Of a DNA stretch of 64,000 bases, positions 17,796 through 26,886 are shown piece after piece (positions within the stretch are counted from its first letter, which is position 1; the number at the start of each line of letters is the position of its first letter). Made by a program: the position numbers and the translations under genes. The stretch lies in the NCBI GenBank assembly GCA_964482035.1, contig CAYZVC010000002.1:62001-126000 (forward strand), read 5' to 3'. This DNA is from JANJWP01 sp964482035. GTDB lineage: Bacteria; Patescibacteriota; Gracilibacteria; BD1-5; UBA2023. The notes beneath the pieces were generated by a model. That model saw only the letters and a list, made by a program, of their open reading frames with translations. It did not search any database and had not been told where the DNA came from.

Positions 17796-18882
17796 ACGGC
17801 TTCGTGAAGCAGTAGACGCTCGTTCAGGTCCTATCGCATTTCGTATTGGTCGTGTTGTAGCATTGGCAAAACGAATCTCCGGAAGAATAGCATGCGGATT
17901 GGGTGGACGCGCTTCCCGCGCAGAGCGTCGTGCATGCCGCGAAGTCGGCGATTCAATAGCTGTAATTGATGCGTTCGGCGTAATTTACGGTCGATCAGGC
18001 GAGCGCATTTCCTATGAACGTCCATCCCGGGATTCCGGCTCGGGTAGCGGAACACGTTACGGAAGCCGTTTTCGTGCACGTCCAACTCACGGTTCACCCG
18101 ATGTTCGGAAATGCCGGAGTCGCGGACAGCGTTCCGTCTGCGCAGAAAGTATCCGTTCCGAACGTGCTGCCAGTGGAGGCGTACGATTTTGCCGCCGTTC
18201 AGCACGCTCAGGCCGCTGTCGGGATTCAGGTAACGACGACCCCGTCCATGAGCGCTCAGGAGGAACTCGTAGACGAAGGGTTGCGGATCAGTCAGCTTAC
18301 GGATCAGGACGAAGCCGGATAATTTCCCGAAACGGTCGCCTTTTTCGTTACGGTATCGATGCCCGCGACCTGGAACCAAGCGGTTGGGCGTTTCGTTCCG
18401 TTGGAGTTCGTTTGCACGACCTCCATGGATCAGGCGGTCAAATACTGGGAATCGTATGCTGCGAAGGCCGAATCCGTACCACGGTATCCCATTTTGAACT
18501 TCTCCTTATTGAGCCTCAGTTTCGCATAGTCGGGATTTCCGGCCGAATAGTTAGTCCCGGATGCGTTCCAATCGCCTCCGGAAAGCGCCGTTTGATTCCC
18601 GTCAACGTACACGAAGGCTCACGACAAGGCGGCGCCGGTATCGTGAACGATGTAGTAACGGGGGGAGTTTCACGTAATCGCGGACTCTGAAGAAATCGCG
18701 GTTTGCAGGGAACGGACGTTCGCCGCCGTTACCGAATCGCGAGCGTCCTGGGTATATCCGGAAAGCGCCAAGAACCCGATGGTCGCCAGAATCGCCAAAA
18801 TCGTGATGACGACGATGAGTTCCACGAGAGTGAAGCCTTTGAGATGTTCCGTGCGCCCCGACGGCAGATTTATTGTTTTCAT
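17794..18882 (-). CDS. Prepilin-like surface protein with Cys-rich C-terminus, 13 UGA-glycine codons
   Basis: 362 residues. N-terminus: basic leader, then GFTLVELIVVITILAILA, the class III pilin signal. Residues up to about 160 are nearly the same module as in the 18923, 22412 and 62730 proteins (NSPRYYIVHDTGAAL, VDGNQTALSG, GTNYSAGNPDYAKL, WFQVAGI). The C-terminal third differs: many Cys residues (CTTLCAGSAS, CYSSGDSFCQCYN) suggest disulfide bonds. Thirteen UGAs must be read as glycine, so a standard reading shows only scattered fragments. Ends in TAA at 17794. Likely a pilin-anchored adhesin; the partner is unknown. Confidence 0.75.
18690..18882 (-). repeat. Shared prepilin N-terminal module, copy A
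   Basis: DNA for the pilin helix and following loop, closely similar to copies at about 20400-20590, 23880-24106 and 63735-64000, and more distantly to 8650-8812. Confidence 0.7.
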
Positions 18883-18922
18883 ACGCTGATGGAAAGTGGG
18901 TAACGAAAGAAGCAAGCCATGC

Positions 18923-20608
18923 CTACCGGAGGTAGAATTCGAAGTCGCACCAGCCGTAACCGCTGTAGCAGACCTCGTGCCCCATCGCCAACCATCACGG
19001 GACGATGCCGATTTGCCCTATGGAAATATTGAACGCGTCGGCAGTAGTATAGTCGTCGTTCGCGTTGTATCCGGCGCAGCCTGCGGTTCGTGAGGAATGG
19101 CTCAAAGTCGCTCCGCAACGGGTGGAATCGTAGTTCCATTTCCCCGTGGCGTTGTCGACGATGGGCGAAGCGGAATACGCCGCGGATTTGAGCATCGCGG
19201 CGGAGGTGTTCACCGCGTTCGAAAAGCCTTCCGCATTGATGGAAGCGGAGATATTCGCAAGGTTTTTGTTCGCGAGGTTGGCGGTATTTGATGCCGCGAC
19301 GAAGAAGCTTTGTCATACGGTGTTCGAAGTTCCCTTGTTCCATGATACGAGCGTCCATCCGCCTCCGCTCGTAGTCATGTCGCAATAGACGTTCGTAGCG
19401 GCGAAACCGGCCCCGGATCCGTCAGGGTCTACGGAATATGTCCCGTCGCCGACCGAATAGCCGGCGTTCTTGATGGAAAGGCATGAATTGGGGATGCACG
19501 AACCGCCGATGAGGGCGTATCCCGTCGCGTTACACGTCACCGCGCCCGCGGTTTCCGCTCCGCTCGTCGAAACCGCGCCGTCGGTGCAGAGGAATGTTTG
19601 CGAATACGCCTGGGTTCCTCCGGTAACCGTCGAAGACGAAGATGCGGCGAGTGTCGCGCCGTTGGAAATCGCCCCTACGGAATAGGCCCTTCCGTTTACG
19701 GTCTGCGTCGAGGCAGGGCAGTTCACTGCCGCGGCATGGGTTGCCGTACACGTGGGAACGTTTCCGCCGTTGGATGCCGAACACGTCCACGAAACCGAGC
19801 CGCCCGCGGCGGGGAACGCCGGCGAAACCGGCGAAGCCGTTCCTGCCGAACAGAACGTATCCGAACCGAATGACGCTGACGAAAACGCGTATCCCTTCGA
19901 CGCGCTACCGCAAACGCCGTTCACCGGGGATGCGGGAAGGGCGGAATTTCCCCCGTCCACGAGCGCTCCGGTAGAAGAAGAAGTTTTCGGGTCCTTTACG
20001 AGCCCGGATACCGATCCGGAGGAAGTCGGGTAATTGCCGGTGACGACCGCCGTTCCGGTGGCCGGGGAGATTCCCGCAACCTGGAAATACGACACCGCGC
20101 GCTTCTTTCCGCCGCTCGTCGATCCCGCCACGGCGTCCATGGCGCCGACGGTGAGGCACCGGGAATCGTATGCCGCGAAAACGCGGGGGAAAATCGGAAG
20201 CGCGTAAGCGGTTTTGAACTTCTCGGGGTTCATCTTCAGCTTCGCGTAGTCGGGATTTCCGGCCGAATAGTTCGTGCCCGAAACGTTCCAGTCTCATCCC
20301 GTGAGCGCGGTCTGGTTCCCGTCGACGTAGACGAAAGCTCCCGAGAGCGCGGCTCCCGTGTCGTGCACCACGTAGTACCTCGGGGAATTGTTCGTCAAAG
20401 CGGACTCCGACGAAATCGCCGTCTGCACCGAGCGCACGTTCGCCTTGATCGCGGAGTCCTTGGCGTCCTGCGAATACCCCGAAAGCGCCAGGAACCCAAT
20501 GGTCGCCAGAATCGCCAAGATGGTGATGACGACGATGAGTTCGACGAGAGTGAAACCTCTCCAGGACGCGGTTCGTTTCTTTCGGATTCCTGAGGTGACG
20601 TTTTCCAT
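18923..20608 (-). CDS. Prepilin-like protein with fibrinogen-like C-terminal domain
   Basis: 561 residues with UGA-glycine at 20294, 19313 and 18995. Order: pilin signal (FTLVELIVVITILAILA), the shared loop module, two Ser/Gly/Cys-rich beta modules (CGSASKGYAFSSASFGSDTF, GGSVSWTCSASNGGNVPTC), then a fibrinogen-like start SCLSIKNAGY...VYCDMTTSGGGWTLVSW. The YCDM/GGGW signature is the conserved edge of bacterial fibrinogen-related domains, which bind sugars or proteins. It ends with a short aromatic tail and TAG at 18923. This is a pilin-anchored recognition protein by inference. Start at 20608 (MENVTSG) lacks a Shine-Dalgarno site. Confidence 0.8.
20400..20590 (-). repeat. Shared prepilin N-terminal module, copy B
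   Basis: Second copy of the pilin helix and loop; differs from copy A mainly at synonymous positions. Confidence 0.7.
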
Positions 20609-20707
20609 AAAACGTTAAAGAAGTGTAAACGTATGAAATATACGCCATACTTCGTATTCTTCCAATGTTTTCTAAGACGTCCTATATTTTCGGACAAGTG
20701 GCAAATA

Positions 20708-20735
20708 TTGACAGTCTCGTTTGGATACGTACATT
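20708..20735 (+). promoter_or_regulatory. Promoter of the 20775 gene
   Basis: TTGACA, 16 bases, TACATT, followed by an AAAGGAGG ribosome-binding site. Confidence 0.7.
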
Positions 20736-20774
20736 CCGAAACGGATTTTTTCCAATTTCGAAAGGAGGCCCGAG

Positions 20775-21590
20775 ATGGCACGTATTCTCACGTTGTTCGT
20801 AAGTTTTTTATTGTTCGGTTTCTGTTCGCCGACTTGGGCGGGGGAGTTCGAAACGAAAATCGCGCCCATGCTTGAGCGTATGGAAGAGGGGAAGGAAACG
20901 TTCATTATCACGCACCGGGCAAGAGACGGGGCGAAAATGCTTGTCTCGAAACCCTACCGTTCCGAAAAATCCGATGCGGTCTTCGTGTTCAATCCGAGCG
21001 CAACCAGCGGCGAGCCCAAGGATTTCCGATTCGGATTCCTCTACGCCATGGGGGAAGAAGAGCCGATGGCCACGCTGGCCCGATGGGATTTCCTTTCCGG
21101 GAAATTGACGATCCTTGAGGACGAGTGGTTCGGCGTTGGGGAAGCGTTGCCGGAAGTGGAATCGGCCATGGAATATTCGAGCACGAATTACGTGTCCGCG
21201 AAACTTCCGAATGCCGAACCGACTTCGACCAAAACCACGTTGGCGGTGCTGGTAAAAACCTTTTTGGACAGGAAGGTTCCTCGGATGGATACGTTGGAAG
21301 TTTCCGCGAAGGGGGTCATTTTCCATCCGTATCCGCTTCCTTCGTACGGGTATGGCGACCGTTCGTTCGCAACCGTGGAGAAGGAAGACGGCGTGTTGAG
21401 GATGGTCGTAATGGGCATCGATTGTAAAAAACGGTCGATCGCGGTCATTGCCGGTTTTCCTTTGACCCGTTCCATGTATAAATCCGACGAAGATTTTCGA
21501 CAAGATTTGGCAAAGCTCGGTTTCAAGCCCAAGGAGAATCTCCGAGAGGAGTTCGTAAAGCCGTTCGTCAAAGACTTTTGTTCGCGCTAA
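20775..21590 (+). CDS. Exported protein of unknown function, Shine-Dalgarno class
   Basis: 271 residues with a clear signal peptide (MARILTLFVSFLLFGFCSPT, WAG-EF). The mature part is a mixed alpha/beta protein with no recognised motif. AAAGGAGG sits six bases before the ATG, so an upstream in-frame start at 20721 is rejected. Ends in TAA followed by a terminator. No internal UGA, as in all Shine-Dalgarno genes of this window. Confidence 0.7.
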   Translation: MARILTLFVSFLLFGFCSPTWAGEFETKIAPMLERMEEGKETFIITHRARDGAKMLVSKPYRSEKSDAVFVFNPSATSGEPKDFRFGFLYAMGEEEPMATLARWDFLSGKLTILEDEWFGVGEALPEVESAMEYSSTNYVSAKLPNAEPTSTKTTLAVLVKTFLDRKVPRMDTLEVSAKGVIFHPYPLPSYGYGDRSFATVEKEDGVLRMVVMGIDCKKRSIAVIAGFPLTRSMYKSDEDFRQDLAKLGFKPKENLREEFVKPFVKDFCSR

Positions 21591-21606
21591 AGGAGGCACG
21601 AAAAAC

Positions 21607-21631
21607 AAACCCCCGGTTTTCCGGGGGTTTT
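21607..21631. terminator. Terminator between the 20775 gene and murI
   Basis: AACCCCCGG/CCGGGGGTT stem with T-run; the two genes converge on it. Confidence 0.85.
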
Positions 21632-21633
21632 CA

Positions 21634-22341
21634 TTATGCTGAAAATTCTGTTTTGAGCGTACCTCCGCGGGAAATGCGCGCTTCGATTTCCGGGTGGCGT
21701 TCCAAATACGCGCCGAATTTGATGGCCGCTTCCTCGCCTGGATCCACGATGGTCGTTCCCGGAAGTATCGATTCGATTTCCTTGCGGACGAGAGGATAGT
21801 GCGTGCAACCGAGGACGAGCGCTTCGATATCCACGAATTTCGAGAGTTTCGGAACGAGCGCGCGCCGGACTTCCTCGCCTTCGGTGATTCCCGCTTCGAT
21901 CAGGGGGACGAGTTCGGGGGCGGCGATTTCGTGCACCGAAACAGAGTCGTCCAAAATATGCACCCGTTCCTTGTACGCGCGGATCCTGACCGTTCCTTCG
22001 GTAGCGAGGACGCCCACGTGGCGGTATCCGGATTCGACGATTCTTTCGGCTCACGGGATGGTGACGCCGAGAATTTTCTTATCGGGGAAGCGCACCTGCT
22101 GGAGATACCGGATGGCATGTACCGTGGCCGTATTGCAGGCGAGCACGACGATTTCGGCTCCGTCGTCGAAGAGTTTGGTCACGCCCTTTTCGGTAAGGTC
22201 GACGATTTCTTCATCCTGTTTGTCGCCGTACGGGCAATTCGCCCGGTCGCCGAAATAGGCGTAGTCGTACGCGGGGTAACGCTTGCGGAACTCTTCCAAA
22301 ACGGTGAGTCCGCCGATGCCGGAGTCGAAAAATCCAATCAT
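21634..22341 (-). CDS. murI: Glutamate racemase
   Basis: 235 residues. Converts L-Glu to D-Glu for MurD. Visible: IGFFDSGIGGLTVLEEF with the catalytic Asp/Ser, YFGDRANCPYGDK, the two catalytic cysteines in VVLACNTATVHA and LVLGCTHYPLVRKEI. UGA at 22051 gives VTIP-G-AERIVE, where racemases carry a conserved Pro-Gly, so glycine is right. I start at the ATG at 22341; a TTG six codons upstream is possible. The protein is slightly shorter than usual (about 265). Ends in TAA. It sits between two fibrinogen-type prepilin genes. Confidence 0.93.
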
Positions 22342-22377
22342 GGGCGGAGTATACGACAAGGCGGTTTCCGGGCAAAC

Positions 22378-22402
22378 GAAAACCGCCCCGGCGAGGGGCG
22401 GC
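22378..22402 (-). terminator. Terminator of the 22412-24106 prepilin
   Basis: CCGCCCC/GGGGCGG stem with TTTTC on the minus strand. Confidence 0.8.
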
Positions 22403-22411
22403 TCCTTCGGG

Positions 22412-24106
22412 CTATTTGATCATGATGTCCACGCTGTTGCTCTGTCCGTCGTTCCAGCCTTTCTGCGTTGCGGAAGTCGTCATGTGCGCCGATCATCCGA
22501 TCCCGCATCCCCAGTAAAATACGGGCAACATAGCGTTTTGCATGCTCGTCCAGCATCACGGCGTATCGTTCCAGAGCCAAGTGAGATTGGCGACGTTCGT
22601 TCCCGTCCAGTCGACGGTCGTATCGTATCATTGCGCGTATCCGGCATTCATGTTTTTCCCGTTCCGCATGTTCATGATGGGGTTCGCGTTCGCGTTGACG
22701 GTTTTTACGTAGTTTCCTCCCGAGTCTTTGATATAGACGTAGCTCGATACGTTCGCGAGCGCTTGAACTTTCGATATGTCGAGGTACTTGTTGCTTCTGA
22801 GAGTGACGGTGGCCGAGGCGGTCACGGGGTTCGCGTCGTTGAGCGTGGAATAGACGACCGTCCATCCGCCTCCGCTCGTAGTCATGTCGCAATAGGCGTT
22901 GAACGCCGGAACGGCGCCCGCTCCGTCGGGATCTACGGAATATGTCCCGTCGCCCACCGAATAGCCTGCGACCTTGATCGCGTTGCACGAATTCGGGACG
23001 CAGATTCCTCATAGGGACGCGTATCCGGCAGCCGTACAGGTGAGGGTTCCCGCCGTTTCCGACCCGCTCGTCGACACCGCGCCGTCGGTGCAGAGGAAGG
23101 TCTGCGAATACGTCTGGGTGCCTCCCGTGACCGTGACGGCCGCCGAAGTGCCGGCGAGCGTGTTGCCGTTATTGAAGGCCGAGAGGGGATACGAATGCCC
23201 GTTCACCGTCTGCGTCGAGACGGAACAGTTCGCGGCCGCCGCGCGCGTGGCGGTACAGGTGGGCGCTACGCCTCCGTTGGAGGCCGAACAGGTCCAATTC
23301 ACGGAGCCTCCGGCCCCGGGGAACGCAGGGGATGTCGGCGAGGCCGTTCCTGCCGAACAGAACGTGTCGGCGCCGAACGACGCCGCCGAGAACGCGTAGT
23401 TTTTCGACGCGCTTCCGCAGACGCCGTTTACCGGAGAAGGGGGGATGGACGAATTTCCACCGTCCACAAGGGCACCCGTGGAAGAAGTCGATTTGGGATC
23501 TTTGACGAGTCCTGCCACCGCTCATGCGGAAGATGATCCGGGATAGTTTCCCGCTACCGTCGCCATGCCCGTCGCGGGGGCTATGCCGGCGACCTGGAGA
23601 TAGGCTCCTGCCCGGCGTTTGCCGTTCGAAGCCGTAGCGCTCCAATCGAAAGCCCCGGCGAGAAGGAACTTGGCGTCATATGCGGCTGACGCCTTTTCGG
23701 GACCGAAGAACGAAACCTTGAATTTTTCAGGATTGAGCTTGAGCTTCGCGTAGTCGGGGTTGCCGGCCGAATAGTTGGTTCCGGCCGCGTTCCAATCGCC
23801 CCCGGTCAGCGCGATCGGATTCCCGTCCACGAAGGCTATCGCGCCCGAAAGCGTTGCGCCGGTGTCGTTGACGACGTAGTAGCGGGGGGAATTTCCGGTA
23901 ACCGCCGCTTCGGAGGAAATCGCGGTGAATACCGAACGCACGTTCGCCTTTATCGAAGAATCCTTGGCGTCCTGCGAATAGCCGGAGAGCGCCAGGAACC
24001 CGATAGTCGCCAGAATTGCCAAGATAGTGATGACCACGATGAGCTCGGCAAGGGTGAACGCGGCGAAGAGGAACCGCTTGGGGGTTGTTTTCGCGAGTCG
24101 TTTCAT
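22412..24106 (-). CDS. Prepilin-like protein with fibrinogen-like C-terminal domain, paralogue of 18923-20608
   Basis: 564 residues with UGA-glycine at 23522, 23009, 22628 and twice in the last 45 codons. Same order as the 18923 protein: pilin signal (here FTLAELIVVITILAILA), loop module, Cys-containing beta modules, and SCNAIKVAGY...AYCDMTTSGGGWTVVYS. The C-terminal tail is longer and more aromatic (TWLWNDTPG, VFYWGCGIGG), ending in TAG at 22412. The two fibrinogen-type proteins are close through the first 400 residues and diverge only after the GGGW motif. Likely displayed on the cell surface. Confidence 0.8.
23880..24106 (-). repeat. Shared prepilin N-terminal module, copy C
   Basis: Third copy of the helix and loop; carries ALA in place of FTLVE's Val-Glu context (FTLAEL). 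Confidence 0.65.
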
Positions 24107-24177
24107 AATCGGAAAAAAGATGAGTTTTACGGATAATAAACTTTTCCGTTCCGCTCGCAAGTTCTCGCGAAAATAAC

Positions 24178-24210
24178 GAAAACCGCCCCGGCGAGGGGCG
24201 GTTTGTTTTT
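24178..24210 (-). terminator. Terminator of the secD operon
   Basis: ACCGCCCC/GGGGCGGT stem with GGTTTTCGTTATTTT on the minus strand; same core as the hairpin at 22378. Confidence 0.85.
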
Positions 24211-24218
24211 GATTGTGC

Positions 24219-24512
24219 CTATTTCGCGAACCCTTTGAAGCCCGGCATCTCGGCACGGAGTTTCGCCCGTACCCGGAGGATGCTCGGCGGCATGAGGCGG
24301 TCGCCCGCGAATACGCTGCCGACGAGCATCTCGTTACGGTAGAGTTCGGCGTTGGGGGCTACGATGGCCGTGAGGGTTTCATAGCCGATGCCGATTCCCC
24401 GGCGTTCGGCTTCGTCGCGGACGGCGAAGACGATTTCGGAAGTGGGGGTGAGGGTGTCGGTTTCGTGCGCGAGGCGTTCGCCGTACTTCCCGGTTTCTAC
24501 GTTCGGATTCAT
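24219..24512 (-). CDS. Hypothetical protein downstream of secD
   Basis: 97 residues, unrecognised, predicted soluble, with a basic C-terminal half (SILRVRAKLRAEMPGFKGF). It starts five bases behind the secD stop and ends at a terminator, so it is the second gene of that operon; no Shine-Dalgarno site. Ends in TAG. Position alone suggests, but does not show, a link with export. Confidence 0.6.
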   Translation of the reverse strand: MNPNVETGKYGERLAHETDTLTPTSEIVFAVRDEAERRGIGIGYETLTAIVAPNAELYRNEMLVGSVFAGDRLMPPSILRVRAKLRAEMPGFKGFAK

Positions 24513-24517
24513 GGAAA

Positions 24518-26254
24518 TTATTTCTTGAGGCCTACGAATTTTCCTTCGCGACCTTCATACGACTGTCCGAAGAAGAGGATGAGGATGCGGGAAATCCACA
24601 TCGCGGTAAAGAGCGAGAGGACGATACCGAGCCCGAGCATGAGCCCGAAGCCCTTGATGAGGGAAACGCCGAAGATGTAGAGGATGATCGCGGAAGTGAG
24701 CGAGGTGATGTGGGAGTCCCAGATCGCGGTCCACGACTTTTCGAAGCCGGTGACGATCGCGCGCTGGAGGTCGGTACCTTCGCGGAGGGCTTCCTTGGTG
24801 CGTTCGAAGATGAGGACGTTCGCGTCGATCGCGAGACCGATGGAAAGGACGATACCCGCTATGGAAGCGAGCGTGAGGACGACCCCGAAGAATTTCACGA
24901 GCGCGAGGAGGATGAGTCCGTAGATGACGAGCGCGAGGCCGGCGAGGAGGCCGGAAACGTGGTAGATCATGACGAGGAACACGACGATGGCGGCGAGGCC
25001 GATGATGCCGGCCTTGATGATGACGTCGAGGGAGTCTCCGCCGATCTTCGCGTCGATGGCACGTTCGCTGGTGAGGTAGATCGGTGCCGGAACGATACCG
25101 GTGTTGATGTCGTTGGCGAGTTTCTTGGCGCTTTCCGGGGTGTAGTTTCCGGTGATGACGGCCTTGCCGTCGGTGATGGCGGTCTGGACGACCGGATCGG
25201 TGAGCATTTCGCCGCCTACGAAGATGGCGAGTTGCTTTCCGACCATGCGTTTGGTGAGTTCCCCGAAAATCTTGGCCCCTTCGTCGTTGAAGAGGAGTTC
25301 GATCTGCGGCTGGTAGCTCTGGTTGAAAGTGGTGGAAGCCTTGGTGAGGTAACGTTCGTCGAGGGCCTTGCCGTCGGCAGTTTTAGCAAGAGTCCAAGCG
25401 GACGGCTTTTCGCTGACGAAGATCGCTTCGTAATCGACGGTTTTGCCGGTTCCGGTTCCGGAAACCTTGGAAACCTTTACGACGGAGAATCCCTTTTCGC
25501 CCGCAACGGTAGCGACCTTGCCGTCTTCGCCCATGCTGAGGGTTCCTCCCTTCTGCGAAGCGACGGCTCCGGTGACCTTCGGTTCGGTCGCGCCGGTTAC
25601 GTCGGCGAGGGCGAACTGCGCCGGAAGTTCTTCGACGGTCGCGGATCCGGAAGCGTATTCCACGTTTTCGTACCCGTCGCGGAACTTCTTACCGATGACG
25701 GAGAAGTCCTTGGCGGTCGCGGCTTCCTTGGCGGCGGATTCGGCGATGGTCTTGCGTTCCGCACGGTCGGCGTCGGTGATGGCGGTCTTCATCTCCTTGA
25801 ATTCGAGACGGACGACCTTTCCGATGGTTTCCTTCGCCTTGGCGATGTATTCGGAGTTCTTCGCCTTCTTTTCGTCGTCGGTGAGGTTTTCATTCCCGAA
25901 ATTCTGGGTCGGGATCTGGACGACGATGTGCTGTTCTCCTCCGTAGGAAGCGGTTTGGATGCTCGGCTCGGCGGTTCCGAGGGAGTTCACGCGCTTTTCG
26001 ACTATGGATTTGAGCCCTTCGACGACGTTCTTTTCGTTATAGTCGCCACCCTTTTTCTTCGCCTCTTCGAGGTCGATCTTGTAGTCGAGTTCGACGCCGC
26101 CGTGGAGGTCGAGGCCGAGCTTGTATTCTCCGTTGTCGAACGGCATCGGGATGCCGTGCGCCTTCCACGGGAAAGCGTACGCGAGGGAAGTGAGCGCGAG
26201 GACGGCTACTACGGCGAGGCGGGTGCCGAGTCCTTTCGGGGTTTCTTTGGACAT
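24518..26254 (-). CDS. secD: Protein translocase subunit SecD
   Basis: 578 residues. SecD pulls secreted proteins through SecYEG using the proton gradient. Visible: N-terminal membrane helix, GEYKLGLDLHGGVELDYKID (family motif LGLDLxGG), NDEGAKIFGELTKRMVGKQL, IGGDSLDVIIKAGIIGL, and the RND-type membrane block with GIVLSIGLAIDANVLIFERT. An extra segment at about residues 180-270 (KDFSVIGKKFRDGYENVEYA to GFSVVKVSKV) resembles a parvulin/PpiC prolyl isomerase and is not usual in SecD. No secF follows; it must be elsewhere. No sense UGA, ends in TAA. Confidence 0.92.
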   Translation of the reverse strand: MSKETPKGLGTRLAVVAVLALTSLAYAFPWKAHGIPMPFDNGEYKLGLDLHGGVELDYKIDLEEAKKKGGDYNEKNVVEGLKSIVEKRVNSLGTAEPSIQTASYGGEQHIVVQIPTQNFGNENLTDDEKKAKNSEYIAKAKETIGKVVRLEFKEMKTAITDADRAERKTIAESAAKEAATAKDFSVIGKKFRDGYENVEYASGSATVEELPAQFALADVTGATEPKVTGAVASQKGGTLSMGEDGKVATVAGEKGFSVVKVSKVSGTGTGKTVDYEAIFVSEKPSAWTLAKTADGKALDERYLTKASTTFNQSYQPQIELLFNDEGAKIFGELTKRMVGKQLAIFVGGEMLTDPVVQTAITDGKAVITGNYTPESAKKLANDINTGIVPAPIYLTSERAIDAKIGGDSLDVIIKAGIIGLAAIVVFLVMIYHVSGLLAGLALVIYGLILLALVKFFGVVLTLASIAGIVLSIGLAIDANVLIFERTKEALREGTDLQRAIVTGFEKSWTAIWDSHITSLTSAIILYIFGVSLIKGFGLMLGLGIVLSLFTAMWISRILILFFGQSYEGREGKFVGLKK

Positions 26255-26647
26255 GGGGTGTGGATAAGGGATTTTTGGCGCGGTTTGCCACCGCGAAATC
26301 GCGCGGATTATAGGAAGAACGGCCGTTTTGGCAAACGGAATGGGCTTCCGAAGCCATAAGAAAACCCCAGTCCGGTGGATTGGACTGGGGTCGGTCCTGC
26401 GGTCAGGCAGGTTTTAGCGACTCTTTCGCATTACTTGTTCGGCGCGATGCCGACCGAAGAAGCTCGGAGTTCGCCGTCCGTCACCCGTGGGGTGCGGACC
26501 GTATGGCCTTACGGCCGGTTTTCGGTTATGGAGCCGAAACTCACGTGGCCTCGAAGCGGTTCGCTTGGAACGTTCGCGGTGCCGGAGGACGGGGGAGTCT
26601 CCGGCGGGTGGCCACGATTTGCCGAATTGTGTAAAGAGCGTGGCCGG
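26255..26647 (-). other. Gap with structured non-coding sequence downstream of the 37-residue gene
   Basis: Apart from the secD leader and a terminator, 26395-26645 has no credible gene. On the minus strand CGTGGCC (26610-26616) pairs with GGCCACG (26544-26550) around an inner CCGGAG/CTCCGG hairpin (26582-26604) and a second small hairpin; further stems follow (TTTCGG...CCGAAA, GTCCG...CGGAC). It may be a structured RNA or a long 3' leader of the transcript ending at 26365. It matched no RNA family I know. Confidence 0.35.
26365..26390 (-). terminator. Terminator after the structured region
   Basis: CCCCAGTCC/GGACTGGGG stem followed by TTTTCTT on the minus strand. Confidence 0.85.
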
Positions 26648-26761
26648 TTAGGCCTTGGGCAGTTTGTCGTTGCTCGAACCGCCGCCGATGTCGTGCTCGG
26701 CCGGCTCGGTAGTGCCGCCGCCGATTCCGTAGAACTTGATCCAGCTCGGATCGCGTTTCAT
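26648..26761 (-). CDS. 37-residue protein, Shine-Dalgarno class
   Basis: A short gene (starts MKRDPSWIKFYGIGGG, ends NDKLPKA) with AAGGAG nine bases upstream and a TAA stop. Two GGG/GGGSS stretches flank an acidic patch (EPAEHDIGGG). It follows the 26887-27459 gene and is probably co-transcribed with it. A peptide precursor or regulator is possible, but nothing supports a specific role. It was too short for routine gene finding. Confidence 0.55.
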   Translation of the reverse strand: MKRDPSWIKFYGIGGGTTEPAEHDIGGGSSNDKLPKA

Positions 26762-26886
26762 AGATCTTTCTCCTTCCGTTTCGGTTGATGGACGATTTGT
26801 TTTCGAATCCGCTCGGGCGTTTTGGAGGCGCCTTCGCGAACGGGGCGTTTATACGGATGCGAAGCCGTAAGTCAAGAACGGGCGGT

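Noticed and set aside
26375..26788. 137-residue plus-strand frame over the structured region
   Set aside because: No ribosome site, ends in UGA, begins inside a terminator and lies antisense to the 37-residue gene.
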